Below are positions 15,997 through 23,747 of a DNA stretch of 26,800 nucleotides, one piece after another. The stretch covers positions 1 through 26,800 of the forward strand of contig JAVBPU010000001.1 of NCBI GenBank assembly GCA_031549415.1, read 5' to 3'. Below the pieces are notes generated by a model. It searched no databases and was not told the origin of the DNA. It saw only the letters and a list, made by a program, of their open reading frames with translations. How positions within the stretch are numbered: position 1 is the first letter of the stretch; each line of letters opens with the position of its first letter. The stretch comes from Limiplasma sp031549415 (GTDB lineage Bacteria; Bacillota; Clostridia; Christensenellales; Aristaeellaceae). Both the position numbers and the translations under genes were made by a program.

Positions 15997-16036
15997 CTGT
16001 ACTTAGTACGGTAAAACGATTGGAACAAGAAGTCAA
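15997..16036 (-). promoter_or_regulatory. Probable promoter and operator of the lactonase pair
   Basis: On the minus strand TTGACT (16036-16031) is followed after 17 bases by TACCGT (16013-16008). The weak -10 is overlapped by the palindrome GTACT-T-AGTAC (15999-16009; 13 of 15 symmetric positions at 15997-16011), a likely repressor site. Confidence 0.4.
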
Positions 16037-16117
16037 TCACGAAGGGCTGAAAGCATAATTCTCTTCCAGTAATCTTAAATTTGCGCGGTTTTTGACAGGG
16101 CGGAGTCGAAAAAGATG

Positions 16118-16160
16118 TGATATACTGAAACAAACGAGCGGCAGTGTGCCGCGTGGAGGG
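16118..16160 (+). promoter_or_regulatory. Promoter, leader hairpin and ribosome site of the two-component operon
   Basis: TGA-TATACT (16118-16126) is an extended -10. The attractive TTGACA at 16092 is 23 bp away, too far to be its -35. The short leader folds as GCGGCA-GTG-TGCCGC (16138-16152), ending three bases before the ribosome site GGAGGG (16155-16160). Confidence 0.45.
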
Positions 16161-16165
16161 ATTCC

Positions 16166-17755
16166 ATGAAAGTTGTGATCGCGGATGACGAAATCCATAT
16201 CTGTTCGCTGATTCGCCATGTAATCGCTTGGGACAGGCTGGGCTTAACGCTGTTGGGCGTTTTTTCCAGCGGAGAGGATGTGCTGGAGCAGTTTGCAAAA
16301 GAACCTGCGGACATCTTGATTTGCGACATCGAAATGCCCGGCATGTCGGGCACGGAGTTAATCGGCCAGTTGGCAAAGAAATATCCGGATTGCCGATGCG
16401 TTGTAATAAGCGGTTTTCGTAATTTTGAGTATGCCCGTACGGCCATGCAATACGGCGTAGCCCACTATTTGCTAAAACCCATCGATGGCGATGAGCTAAA
16501 CAAGGTGCTAAAGTCCATTGTGGATAGCCAGGACACGCCCTCCACCCCTCAAACCATCAGCGAACAAAACATCCGGTTGAGCCTGGCGGACATTTTGCAG
16601 GGGAATGAGTCCCCCGGCCCATTGGCCGTGCTGAACGGGCAGTATCATTATCGCATGCAAAACGGTATGTTTCAAATCATTTCTGCCGTATTTACGGATG
16701 TGGATATCCGGGCCGATTTTTTACCGAAAGTAATGAGCCTTTTTTCGGATATACTTAAACAAAAACTGCTGGATTTTTGCTATGATGCGGAGGTTTTTCG
16801 CTTGCTTCCCGTGTCGGCGCTGGTGTTGGTGAATTATGAGCGCGACAAGCCAAAGCTAACCCACTCCATGCTGGATGCGGCCCTTAGGGAAACCCTCACA
16901 GAGCTTGGGGGAAAAACTCAGTGCAAATGCTTTTTTGGCGTAGGTGTGCCCGTGGAAAGCGTTGAAAGCATCGCCAAGAGTGTGCAATCCTCACAGCAGG
17001 CGGTGTGTGGCCGTTTTGTAAGCCAAAACAGACAGATCTATTATGCGGAGTTTATGGAGCGAATCGGGGAAAAAGCTACGGTCGCCGAAATCTCCCTCCA
17101 AGACCGGCAGGCCTTTACGGGATTTATGGAGTCCATCAATACGGTGGATCTGGAGGCATGGGCAAACGCTCTTTTTCAGCGCAAACGACGCGAATTTGAA
17201 AAGGCGCCTCAGTTGGCATTTTTCTTTTGCCAGGCGGTTGTAGAGCTGATGATAGGGGTTTTTGATCAGCTGCAAGTGCCTGTAAATAATAAGGAGGCTT
17301 TTCGCAAGCAGGCCCAGGCGCGATTTTGCGCCTGCAGCACCCATGAAGGGCTCCGAAAAACGCTGGTGGCGCTGGCCCATGAGGAAATTGCCCACCGCCT
17401 GGAGGACAAGCAGCAAAACATGACCGTGTATGCCCAACAGGCCATGAACTATATTGAAAAGCACTATGCGGACACCATCACCCTGGAGGTGATCGCCGAC
17501 AAGCTGCACATTAGCCCGGTGCATCTAAGCGTGGTGTTTAAGCGGGAAACGGGTATGAATTACAGCAAGTACCTGGCGGCGGTTCGGGTGGAAAAGGCCA
17601 AGGCATTGCTAAAGCAGCCCAATATGAATCTTTCCCAGGTGGCTAATGCTGTAGGCTATGACAGCACCAGCTATTTCAGCAATCTGTTCCGTAAGCATAC
17701 GGGGCTGAAACCCGCGGAGTACCGGCGACTACACCAGCAGAACATAGGAGATTGA
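16166..17755 (+). CDS. AraC-type response regulator (YesN class)
   Basis: A 529-residue DNA-binding response regulator. Residues 1-120 are a receiver domain with the acidic pair D7/D8, phosphoacceptor D54 in ICDIEMPGMSG, S82 and K104 in LLKPID. A middle region of about 300 residues has no motif I recognise, as usual for YesN proteins. The C-terminal 100 residues carry two helix-turn-helices of the AraC type (TLEVIADKLHISPVHLSVVFKRETG and SQVANAVGYDSTSYFSNLFRKHTG). The gene is followed one base later by its histidine kinase. Expected targets are the binding-protein operon starting at 20248 and possibly the divergent lactonases. Confidence 0.94.
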   Translation: MKVVIADDEIHICSLIRHVIAWDRLGLTLLGVFSSGEDVLEQFAKEPADILICDIEMPGMSGTELIGQLAKKYPDCRCVVISGFRNFEYARTAMQYGVAHYLLKPIDGDELNKVLKSIVDSQDTPSTPQTISEQNIRLSLADILQGNESPGPLAVLNGQYHYRMQNGMFQIISAVFTDVDIRADFLPKVMSLFSDILKQKLLDFCYDAEVFRLLPVSALVLVNYERDKPKLTHSMLDAALRETLTELGGKTQCKCFFGVGVPVESVESIAKSVQSSQQAVCGRFVSQNRQIYYAEFMERIGEKATVAEISLQDRQAFTGFMESINTVDLEAWANALFQRKRREFEKAPQLAFFFCQAVVELMIGVFDQLQVPVNNKEAFRKQAQARFCACSTHEGLRKTLVALAHEEIAHRLEDKQQNMTVYAQQAMNYIEKHYADTITLEVIADKLHISPVHLSVVFKRETGMNYSKYLAAVRVEKAKALLKQPNMNLSQVANAVGYDSTSYFSNLFRKHTGLKPAEYRRLHQQNIGD

Positions 17756-17756
17756 T

Positions 17757-18686
17757 ATGCGTGAAGGGGAGCGGGGCAAGCGGCTTGCGTTAAAAGCGGC
17801 GCAAGTTTTTGTCGTTTTGTTTGTGGCAGGCAGCGTCTGGGCCATGTACTTTGTTCTGGCACAGCAGGGCAACGCTGCGTTGCTGCTTGTGTATGCCCTA
17901 GGAGTGCTTCTGTGCGCTGGGGCCGTCCTTTTTTTGCTGCGAAGCCGACGGCGTACGGTTCCGGTGGAGCTTGCGAAAGAACTGATCGAAACCCGCAGTC
18001 ATATTCAGCAGATTCAGCTGCAAAAGCGACAGGAACAGCTCAATGCCCTGCAAAGCCAAATCAATCCTCATTTTTTGTATAACACCCTGGACACCATTCG
18101 GGGCCTGGCCATTGAAAAAGATTCCCCAGAGATTGCCAACATTGTGGGAGCCCTTGCTTCCATGTTCAAATACAGTATGGACTACGACAGCACCCAAGTG
18201 ACGGTGAGCGACGAGCTTTTTCATCTGGAGCAGTTTTTGAAAATCCAAAGCATGCGTTTTCCGGGAAAATACGCTTTTGCCCAGGTGTTTGACTGTGCCT
18301 ATGAAACGCTGTACAAGGTGTTTATCCCCAAGCTAACCCTGCAACCCATCGTGGAAAATGCGATTTCTCATGGCCTGAAAGCTCGTCCCTCGGGAGGGAA
18401 AATCACCCTCCGATGCATCCTTTCTGACCAGGAATTTTGCATCATCATTAGCGATAACGGCACGGGTATCTCCGAAGATATGGTGATTGCCATGAACCGA
18501 TCTTTTCACAGTTGCGATACCGCTGCCGAGAGGCAGGAGATGTCCACACTGGGCATTGCCCTTACGAATATCGACATGCGCATTCAGTTTTATTGCGGGG
18601 AAGCATACGGCTTGCATGTGGCAAGCACCCCGGGTTTGGGTACCGATGTGACCATTCGCCTGCCTGCCCCCGAGGGGGACATATGA
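17757..18686 (+). CDS. Short YesM/LytS-type sensor histidine kinase without extracellular domain
   Basis: A 309-residue membrane kinase. Two hydrophobic helices (about residues 11-34 and 40-62) are separated by only about six residues, so there is no extracellular sensor, and no HAMP domain is evident. A coiled-coil-like stretch (70-100) leads to the His_kinase motif QINPHFLYNTLDTIRG with phosphoacceptor H105. The ATPase part has N201 in QPIVENAISHGL, D233 in ISDNGTGI and a final GLGTDVTIRLP. Normal YesM kinases are about 580 residues with a large outside domain, so this one probably senses through a partner. Its TGA overlaps the ATG of the next gene (ATGA). Confidence 0.93.
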   Translation: MREGERGKRLALKAAQVFVVLFVAGSVWAMYFVLAQQGNAALLLVYALGVLLCAGAVLFLLRSRRRTVPVELAKELIETRSHIQQIQLQKRQEQLNALQSQINPHFLYNTLDTIRGLAIEKDSPEIANIVGALASMFKYSMDYDSTQVTVSDELFHLEQFLKIQSMRFPGKYAFAQVFDCAYETLYKVFIPKLTLQPIVENAISHGLKARPSGGKITLRCILSDQEFCIIISDNGTGISEDMVIAMNRSFHSCDTAAERQEMSTLGIALTNIDMRIQFYCGEAYGLHVASTPGLGTDVTIRLPAPEGDI

Positions 18687-20104
18687 AAAAAGAAGCACTG
18701 AAAATGGTGGGGGTACGCGCCGATGATTATTCCTTCGGAGGGCTGGTGGACGCTACCTTTTGCCTGTATGAGGGCGAAACAGTGGCTCTGGCGGGGCTGT
18801 TCAACTCCGGCAAAATTACCCTGGCGCGCATCCTCTCCGGTGACCACCCTAAGTACGCAGGGGACATCTATGTGCAGGGAAAGCCGGTTATCCTAGACGG
18901 CTATGCCAGCGTGCGAAGCAGCAAAATCGCCTATCTGGGGGATGCGCGGCGGCTGTTTGAAAACATGAATCTCCATGACAACGTGCACATTTCTCAAATC
19001 GGCACGCGGCTTTTCGCGCAGGTGCGGTACGACCATGAAAACCCGGATGTAAAAAAGCTTCAGGAGATATTGGACATCGGCTTTTCCAAAAAGCATATCG
19101 ATCAGTTGGGCGCTTTTGAGAAGCTGAAGCTTGAAATCTTGAAAGTGTTTGTAGGGGGCGCGCGGATTTTTCTGTTTTCCTTGATGACCATGTATTTACG
19201 AGAGGAGGAGGCGCGGCAATTGGCGCGTATCCTCCGGCAAATGAACGAGATGGGCATTGCTGTGATGATTAGCAGTGACGACTACTTCTCCCTTTTTGAG
19301 GACGTGGTGAGCCGTTGCATTGTGGTGCGAAATGGCGTGGTGACCAACACCCTTTACAAAGACGAAAACGATATTTTTGACGAGGATCAATTGCGGCATG
19401 TCATTGTGGGACGCGCCTTTGACAAGAGGTATGATGTTTTGGAAAAATCTCCCGTCCAGGCTGGAGCGCCTGTATTGTTTCGCATCTGCGGGCGAAGCGG
19501 GAAAATACAGCTGGAGGCCAAGGCAGGGGATATCATTGGCCTGTATGATGCGAAAGAGGTCCTGCCCAAAACCGTTGAAGGACTGATGGCAGGAACCGGG
19601 CATCTCTATCAGGTGTCCATAGGGAATGAGCCTTTTCAGCCCAGAAAAATTGACGATTTGATTCGGCGGGGTATTGCTGTCATCACGAAGGAAATCTCGG
19701 ATCATCCCATCTTTTTTAACCTGTCGCCGGTGGAGAATGTATGCATATTTGCCCAGCGGCTTTTTGGGAAAAAGCTTGTGTACAACCGAAGCACCTCCGA
19801 GTATGTTTTCAACCTGGTTACGCGGAAGCATCACGTTTTACGGCACTGTGTGGGGCTGCAAAAGGAAAAGGATTGCTTCTCTTTGTCCTATGAACAGCAG
19901 TACGAGCTGATGATCGCCAAATGGCTGGCCTTTAATCCCAGGCTGATTATTTTGTATACGCCGCTGAGCAATGCGGACGCGAAAAACGCGGAACGCTACA
20001 AGGATTGGCATATGGCCATGCGCCAGGAAGGAAAGGTGCAAATTCTGATCTCGTCCAGCTATGAAAGCCTGGAAGGCGTTTGCACGGAAATTGTTGCCAT
20101 TTGA
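18683..20104 (+). CDS. RbsA-like dual ABC protein with degenerate ATPase motifs (pseudo-ATPase)
   Basis: A 473-residue protein that aligns with RbsA ATPases along its length but lacks working motifs. Cassette 1: Walker A is GLFNSGKIT (38-46, the Ser/Thr after K44 is Ile); the Q-loop region reads AYLGDARRLFENMNLHDNV; the signature is replaced by LGAFEKLKLEILK; Walker B is RIFLFSLMT with neither Asp nor Glu; and the H-loop ISHRLEE is ISSDDYFS. Cassette 2: no P-loop, but VITKEISDHPIFFNLSPVENV matches LIPEDR-type family sequence, LSYEQQYELMIAKWL replaces LSGGNQQKVVLAKWL, and LIILYTPLSNADA replaces LIDEPTVGID. The frame is intact and translationally coupled to the kinase (ATGA), arguing for a retained regulatory role rather than decay. 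It probably cannot hydrolyse ATP. Confidence 0.85.
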   Translation: MKKEALKMVGVRADDYSFGGLVDATFCLYEGETVALAGLFNSGKITLARILSGDHPKYAGDIYVQGKPVILDGYASVRSSKIAYLGDARRLFENMNLHDNVHISQIGTRLFAQVRYDHENPDVKKLQEILDIGFSKKHIDQLGAFEKLKLEILKVFVGGARIFLFSLMTMYLREEEARQLARILRQMNEMGIAVMISSDDYFSLFEDVVSRCIVVRNGVVTNTLYKDENDIFDEDQLRHVIVGRAFDKRYDVLEKSPVQAGAPVLFRICGRSGKIQLEAKAGDIIGLYDAKEVLPKTVEGLMAGTGHLYQVSIGNEPFQPRKIDDLIRRGIAVITKEISDHPIFFNLSPVENVCIFAQRLFGKKLVYNRSTSEYVFNLVTRKHHVLRHCVGLQKEKDCFSLSYEQQYELMIAKWLAFNPRLIILYTPLSNADAKNAERYKDWHMAMRQEGKVQILISSSYESLEGVCTEIVAI

Positions 20105-20134
20105 AAGCCACACCCCCGTTTTTTGCCCGTCACC

Positions 20135-20208
20135 CTAAAAATGAGCGGTTTTTCTAAAATCTGTGCTCTTTCGCGGACGCTATATGTGTGCTTTAATAGA
20201 AATACAAT
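20135..20208 (+). promoter_or_regulatory. Probable activator-dependent promoter of the second ABC operon
   Basis: A 143-bp gap precedes the binding-protein gene. TACAAT (20203-20208) lies 39 bp before the ATG with no -35 at the expected place, as for an activated promoter. CTAAAA repeated at 20135 and 20154 could be half-sites for the AraC-type regulator. No terminator follows the pseudo-ATPase gene, so readthrough from the two-component operon is possible. Confidence 0.3.
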
Positions 20209-20247
20209 CGGCTTATGCCACAAAACACGGAAAGAGGAGAAAACCAT

Positions 20248-21186
20248 ATGAAAAAGGTCATAGGAATTGCGTTAGCATTGGTACTGGTATTGACGCTTAT
20301 CGGTGGTGCTGTTGCGGAAGAGAAAGGAAAGATCGGCGTGCTGTTGCCCAGCCTGTCCTTCGACTTCCAGGCGCAGATGGCTGCGGGCGTAAAACGGGCT
20401 GCGGAAGAATTTGGCTATGGTTATCAAGAAGTGGACTACAACTTCGATGCCGAATTGCAACTGAGCGGCGTGGAAACCCTGGCGGTCTCCGGCGTGAAGG
20501 GTTATTATGGCATCTTCGTGAACGCGGAATCCGCCAACGCGATGTTTGAGAAATATCCGGATATCGGCGTTATTTCTCAGGCCATGGACGTAAAGGCCAA
20601 TGGTTTCATTGTTAACGATTATCAAAAGCTGGGCGAACAGTTTGTGGAAACGGTAGACAACTTCCGCAAGGAAAAGGGCATCCAGGGGGGCCAGATGGCT
20701 GCGGTTTGGCTGCACGCCTGTGAAGTGGTAGGAAGCGATTTCAACAACGCCATGGTTACCATGAAAAAAACCATGGAAGACTATTGCACCGCTCAAGGCA
20801 TCGAGTATGTGAGCGATCAATTTGCGGACAACGACGAAGAAGCCTCCAACATCGCCGAGCAGCTGTTCAACGCGCATCCCGACCTGCGCTACCTGTTCTG
20901 CTTAAACAATGGCTTCGCCATCGTGGCTGCCAATGAAATCACTTCCGCCGCGCCGGACGTAAGCGAGTACCTGATCTTCTCCAGCGAGGGCGACCCGGAA
21001 AGCTTCCGTCTGATTGCCTCCGGCACCAGCCCCTACCGCGCCTGCGCTTACAACGATATTGAGCAGAGCGGCTATGATACCGGCCTGCAGCTCATCAACT
21101 GGGTGGAAAACGGCAAGCTGGAAAACGTAGTGGTTACCCGGGAATTGGTGGATTCCAGAAACGTGCAGGATTTTATTAAGGAATAA
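20248..21186 (+). CDS. Sugar-binding protein of the second ABC importer
   Basis: A 312-residue Peripla_BP_4-type solute receptor. Residues 1-23 are a signal peptide ending in AVA with no lipobox cysteine. The mature protein starts EEKGKIGVLLPSLSFDFQAQMAAGVKRAA, typical of RbsB-like proteins, and later shows KGYYGIFVNAESANAMFEK, GGQMAAVWLHACE and LRYLFCLNNGFAIVAANE lobes. AGAGGAG lies seven bases before the ATG. The order binding protein, ATPase, permease and its position after the two-component genes suggest that the regulator controls it. It differs strongly from the first binding protein, so the two importers probably take different sugars. Confidence 0.92.
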   Translation: MKKVIGIALALVLVLTLIGGAVAEEKGKIGVLLPSLSFDFQAQMAAGVKRAAEEFGYGYQEVDYNFDAELQLSGVETLAVSGVKGYYGIFVNAESANAMFEKYPDIGVISQAMDVKANGFIVNDYQKLGEQFVETVDNFRKEKGIQGGQMAAVWLHACEVVGSDFNNAMVTMKKTMEDYCTAQGIEYVSDQFADNDEEASNIAEQLFNAHPDLRYLFCLNNGFAIVAANEITSAAPDVSEYLIFSSEGDPESFRLIASGTSPYRACAYNDIEQSGYDTGLQLINWVENGKLENVVVTRELVDSRNVQDFIKE

Positions 21187-21202
21187 CACCATCAAACGCA
21201 TT

Positions 21203-21246
21203 GGCCATGTAGCGGGGTTTGGCGAAAGCCCTCCCCGCTACCGGCC
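21203..21246 (+). promoter_or_regulatory. Intercistronic stem-loop between binding-protein and ATPase genes
   Basis: GTAGCGGGG (21209-21217) pairs perfectly with CCCCGCTAC (21233-21241), with an inner GGC-GAAA-GCC helix and an outer GGCC/GGCC pairing (21203-21206, 21243-21246). TTTAT follows. It begins 16 bp after the binding-protein stop. It can act as an attenuator or 3'-end stabiliser that raises binding-protein levels over the ATPase and permease. Confidence 0.8.
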
Positions 21247-21263
21247 TTTATAGGGGAATGTGC

Positions 21264-22751
21264 ATGAACAAAACCGTGTTGGAGTTTCACAACATCTGCA
21301 AGGAGTTCCCGGGTGTAAAGGCCCTGGAGGATATCAGTTTTTCCCTGGGCGAGGGTGAGGTGCTTGCCCTGATTGGAGAAAATGGCGCGGGAAAATCCAC
21401 TTTGGTCAAATGCTTAGCCGGCGCCTTTGCGCCTACCTCCGGCACCATCCAGCTGATGGGCAAAACCTATGACCGGATCACCCCCCATGTGGCCAAGGCA
21501 AACGGTGTGGGGGCGGTATATCAGGAATTTAACCTTGTGCCTGATCTTCCCATTGTGGAAAATGTATTTATGGGCAACAACCCGGGCAATGGCATCATCG
21601 TGGATTACCAGGAGATGCTGCGGAAATGTGCGGAAATTTTTGCTTTTTTTGGTGTGGAAATAGACCCCAAGGCCAAGGTGAGCAGCCTTTCTCCGGCCAT
21701 GATGCAAATTGTGGAAATTGCCAAGGCCACGGCCCTGAACCTGAAAATTCTCATTTTGGATGAGCCCACTGCGCCCCTTACCGCCAAGGAGGCGGAAATC
21801 CTGTTTTCCATCATTGAAAATGTGAAAAAGCGCGGCGTAGCGGTGATATATATTTCCCATCGCTTGGAGGAGATCTTTCAGGTATGCGACCGCATTGTGG
21901 TGGTGCGCGATGGCAGCATGGTGGGTGAAAAGTACACAGCGGAAACGGACCGGCAGGAACTGATCCGCATGATGATCGGCCGGGACTTGACGAACTACTA
22001 CCCCGAGCGTAACCAGCATCCCGCAGACGACGTGGTGATGAAGGTGACCGGGCTTACCGGCAATGGGGACCGGGATATCTCCTTTGAATTGCACAAGGGT
22101 GAAATTTTGGGCTTTGCCGGCCTGGTTGGCGCAGGCCGCACGGAGCTGATGGCCATGCTGTTTTGTGACGTAAAAAAGACGGCGGGCAATATTGAACTGG
22201 GCGGGAAGCCCTTCCGGGGAAAGCAGCCCTGGCACGCCATTGAAATTGGCATGGCCCTGATCCCGGAGGACCGAAAAACCGCAGGGCTATTGCTGGAAAA
22301 AAGTTTGGGCATGAACCTGACGCTGGCCTGCATCAAAAAACTAAGCCGTTTTGGCGTGGTGAACGCCAAAAAAGAGAACGAAACCATCGGCAGCTATTGC
22401 CAGCAGCTACAGGTGAAAACCCCCAGCTATAAGCAGGAAATCCAATACCTCAGCGGTGGCAACCAGCAAAAGGTCATTGTGGCCAAATGGCTGGCTACAG
22501 ATAGCGATATCCTTATCTTTGACGAGCCAACCCGCGGCATTGATGTCGGCACCAAGCATGAAATTTACGAAATCATTCACCGATTGGCAGCGGAAGGCCG
22601 CTCCATCATCATGGTTTCCTCGGAGTTTGAAGAGCTGATTGGGGTGGCGGATCGCATTGCGGTCATGTCCGAAGGCGAGCTGGTTGGCTTTGTGCTCAAG
22701 GATCAATTCGATAAAGAGGTCTTGCTGGACATGGCCTCCGGCAAACGATAA
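21264..22751 (+). CDS. RbsA-type sugar ABC ATPase, two cassettes
   Basis: A 495-residue dual ATPase with intact motifs. Cassette 1: Walker A GENGAGKST (38-46), Q-loop VYQEFNLVPDLPIVENV, signature-like LSPAMMQIVEIAKA, Walker B LILDEPTAPL and H-loop ISHRLEE. Cassette 2: degenerate P-loop GLVGAGRTE, LIPEDRKTAGL, LSGGNQQKVIVAKWL and LIFDEPTRGIDVG. It therefore provides the working ATPase for this importer and contrasts directly with the motif-less relative encoded upstream at 18683. ATG at 21264 is preferred over the one at 21258, which would sit too close to the AGGGGA ribosome site. It is followed 12 bp later by the permease. Confidence 0.95.
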   Translation: MNKTVLEFHNICKEFPGVKALEDISFSLGEGEVLALIGENGAGKSTLVKCLAGAFAPTSGTIQLMGKTYDRITPHVAKANGVGAVYQEFNLVPDLPIVENVFMGNNPGNGIIVDYQEMLRKCAEIFAFFGVEIDPKAKVSSLSPAMMQIVEIAKATALNLKILILDEPTAPLTAKEAEILFSIIENVKKRGVAVIYISHRLEEIFQVCDRIVVVRDGSMVGEKYTAETDRQELIRMMIGRDLTNYYPERNQHPADDVVMKVTGLTGNGDRDISFELHKGEILGFAGLVGAGRTELMAMLFCDVKKTAGNIELGGKPFRGKQPWHAIEIGMALIPEDRKTAGLLLEKSLGMNLTLACIKKLSRFGVVNAKKENETIGSYCQQLQVKTPSYKQEIQYLSGGNQQKVIVAKWLATDSDILIFDEPTRGIDVGTKHEIYEIIHRLAAEGRSIIMVSSEFEELIGVADRIAVMSEGELVGFVLKDQFDKEVLLDMASGKR

Positions 22752-22763
22752 GGAGGAGTTCGC

Positions 22764-23729
22764 ATGAACAGCAGGTTCCTGGAAAAAACCATCAACGTAA
22801 TGAAAAAAACCACGGCGCAGCTCATTTTGGTCGCTCTGATCATTTTCTTCGCCATTCAAATCAAAGGGGTGTTTTTTACCCCCACCAACCTCATTTCCAT
22901 TGTGCGGCAAGTGTCCACCATGGGCATTGCTGCCCTTGGCATTTCCTTCCTGATGATTACTGGCAATTTGGACTTTTCCACCGGGGCCATCTACGCCTTT
23001 GTGGGCACATTTTCGGCCTTTTTGCACCTGCATGGTTGGGGTATCTACCTGGCCATGGGCGCTGCGGTGCTGTTGGGCGTACTCATCTTCTGCATTACCT
23101 GTTGGGTTTCCATCGCCTTTAAGATTAACCGCCTGGTGATCTCCATGGCAATGGGTACCACCATCACAGGCCTTAGCACTATCATCGCGGCCAACAAAAC
23201 TCTGTACGGCCTGCCAGATTCCATCAAATGGCTGGGCCAAGGTTATGTATGGATCATTCCCGTATCCAGCATCATCTTTGTTGCGCTGGCGCTGGTGGTG
23301 GCTTTTGTGCTAAACAAAACCTACTTTGGCCGGTACCTGTTCGCCGTGGGCGGCAGCGATGTGGTGGCGCGGCTTTCCGGCATCAATGTGAACAAGATTA
23401 AATACATTTCTAGCATTATTGCGGGCCTGTTGGTCAGTATCGCCGGACTGGTGGCTATGTCCCGCACCTTCAGCGGCAGTCCCTACGCGGGCAGTTCCTT
23501 AAGCACCGATGTTATTTCCGCAGCGGTGCTGGGCGGGGTGTCTGTCATGGGCGGCACGGGAAAAACCTCCGGTCTAGTAACTGGCGTAATCATCATGGGC
23601 ACGCTTTCCGTGGGCCTGAACATGATGAACATGAACACCAACTCCCAGGACATTTTCAAGGGCGGGATGCTGCTTCTGGCGGTCATTTTGGACAGCCGTT
23701 CCAAGGTGCAGCTGAAGCCTGCGCGGTAA
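22764..23729 (+). CDS. RbsC-type sugar ABC permease
   Basis: A 321-residue BPD_transp_2 family membrane permease, probably working as a homodimer because this operon has only one permease. Hydrophobic segments start at residues 17-37 (AQLILVALIIFFAIQI) and recur to the end; the cytoplasmic family loop AAVLGGVSVMGGTGKTSGLVTGV lies near residues 253-275. The tail DSRSKVQLKPAR is short and basic. AAGGAGG lies seven bases before the ATG. It is followed after 18 bp by the glycoside hydrolase gene, indicating the same transcript. Confidence 0.94.
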   Translation: MNSRFLEKTINVMKKTTAQLILVALIIFFAIQIKGVFFTPTNLISIVRQVSTMGIAALGISFLMITGNLDFSTGAIYAFVGTFSAFLHLHGWGIYLAMGAAVLLGVLIFCITCWVSIAFKINRLVISMAMGTTITGLSTIIAANKTLYGLPDSIKWLGQGYVWIIPVSSIIFVALALVVAFVLNKTYFGRYLFAVGGSDVVARLSGINVNKIKYISSIIAGLLVSIAGLVAMSRTFSGSPYAGSSLSTDVISAAVLGGVSVMGGTGKTSGLVTGVIIMGTLSVGLNMMNMNTNSQDIFKGGMLLLAVILDSRSKVQLKPAR

Positions 23730-23747
23730 GCGCGAAGGAGAAAGCAG

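Noticed and set aside
16092..16126. TTGACA with TATACT as a classical promoter for the response regulator
   Set aside because: The spacer is 23 bp, too long for a sigma-70 type promoter; an extended -10 explains the site better.
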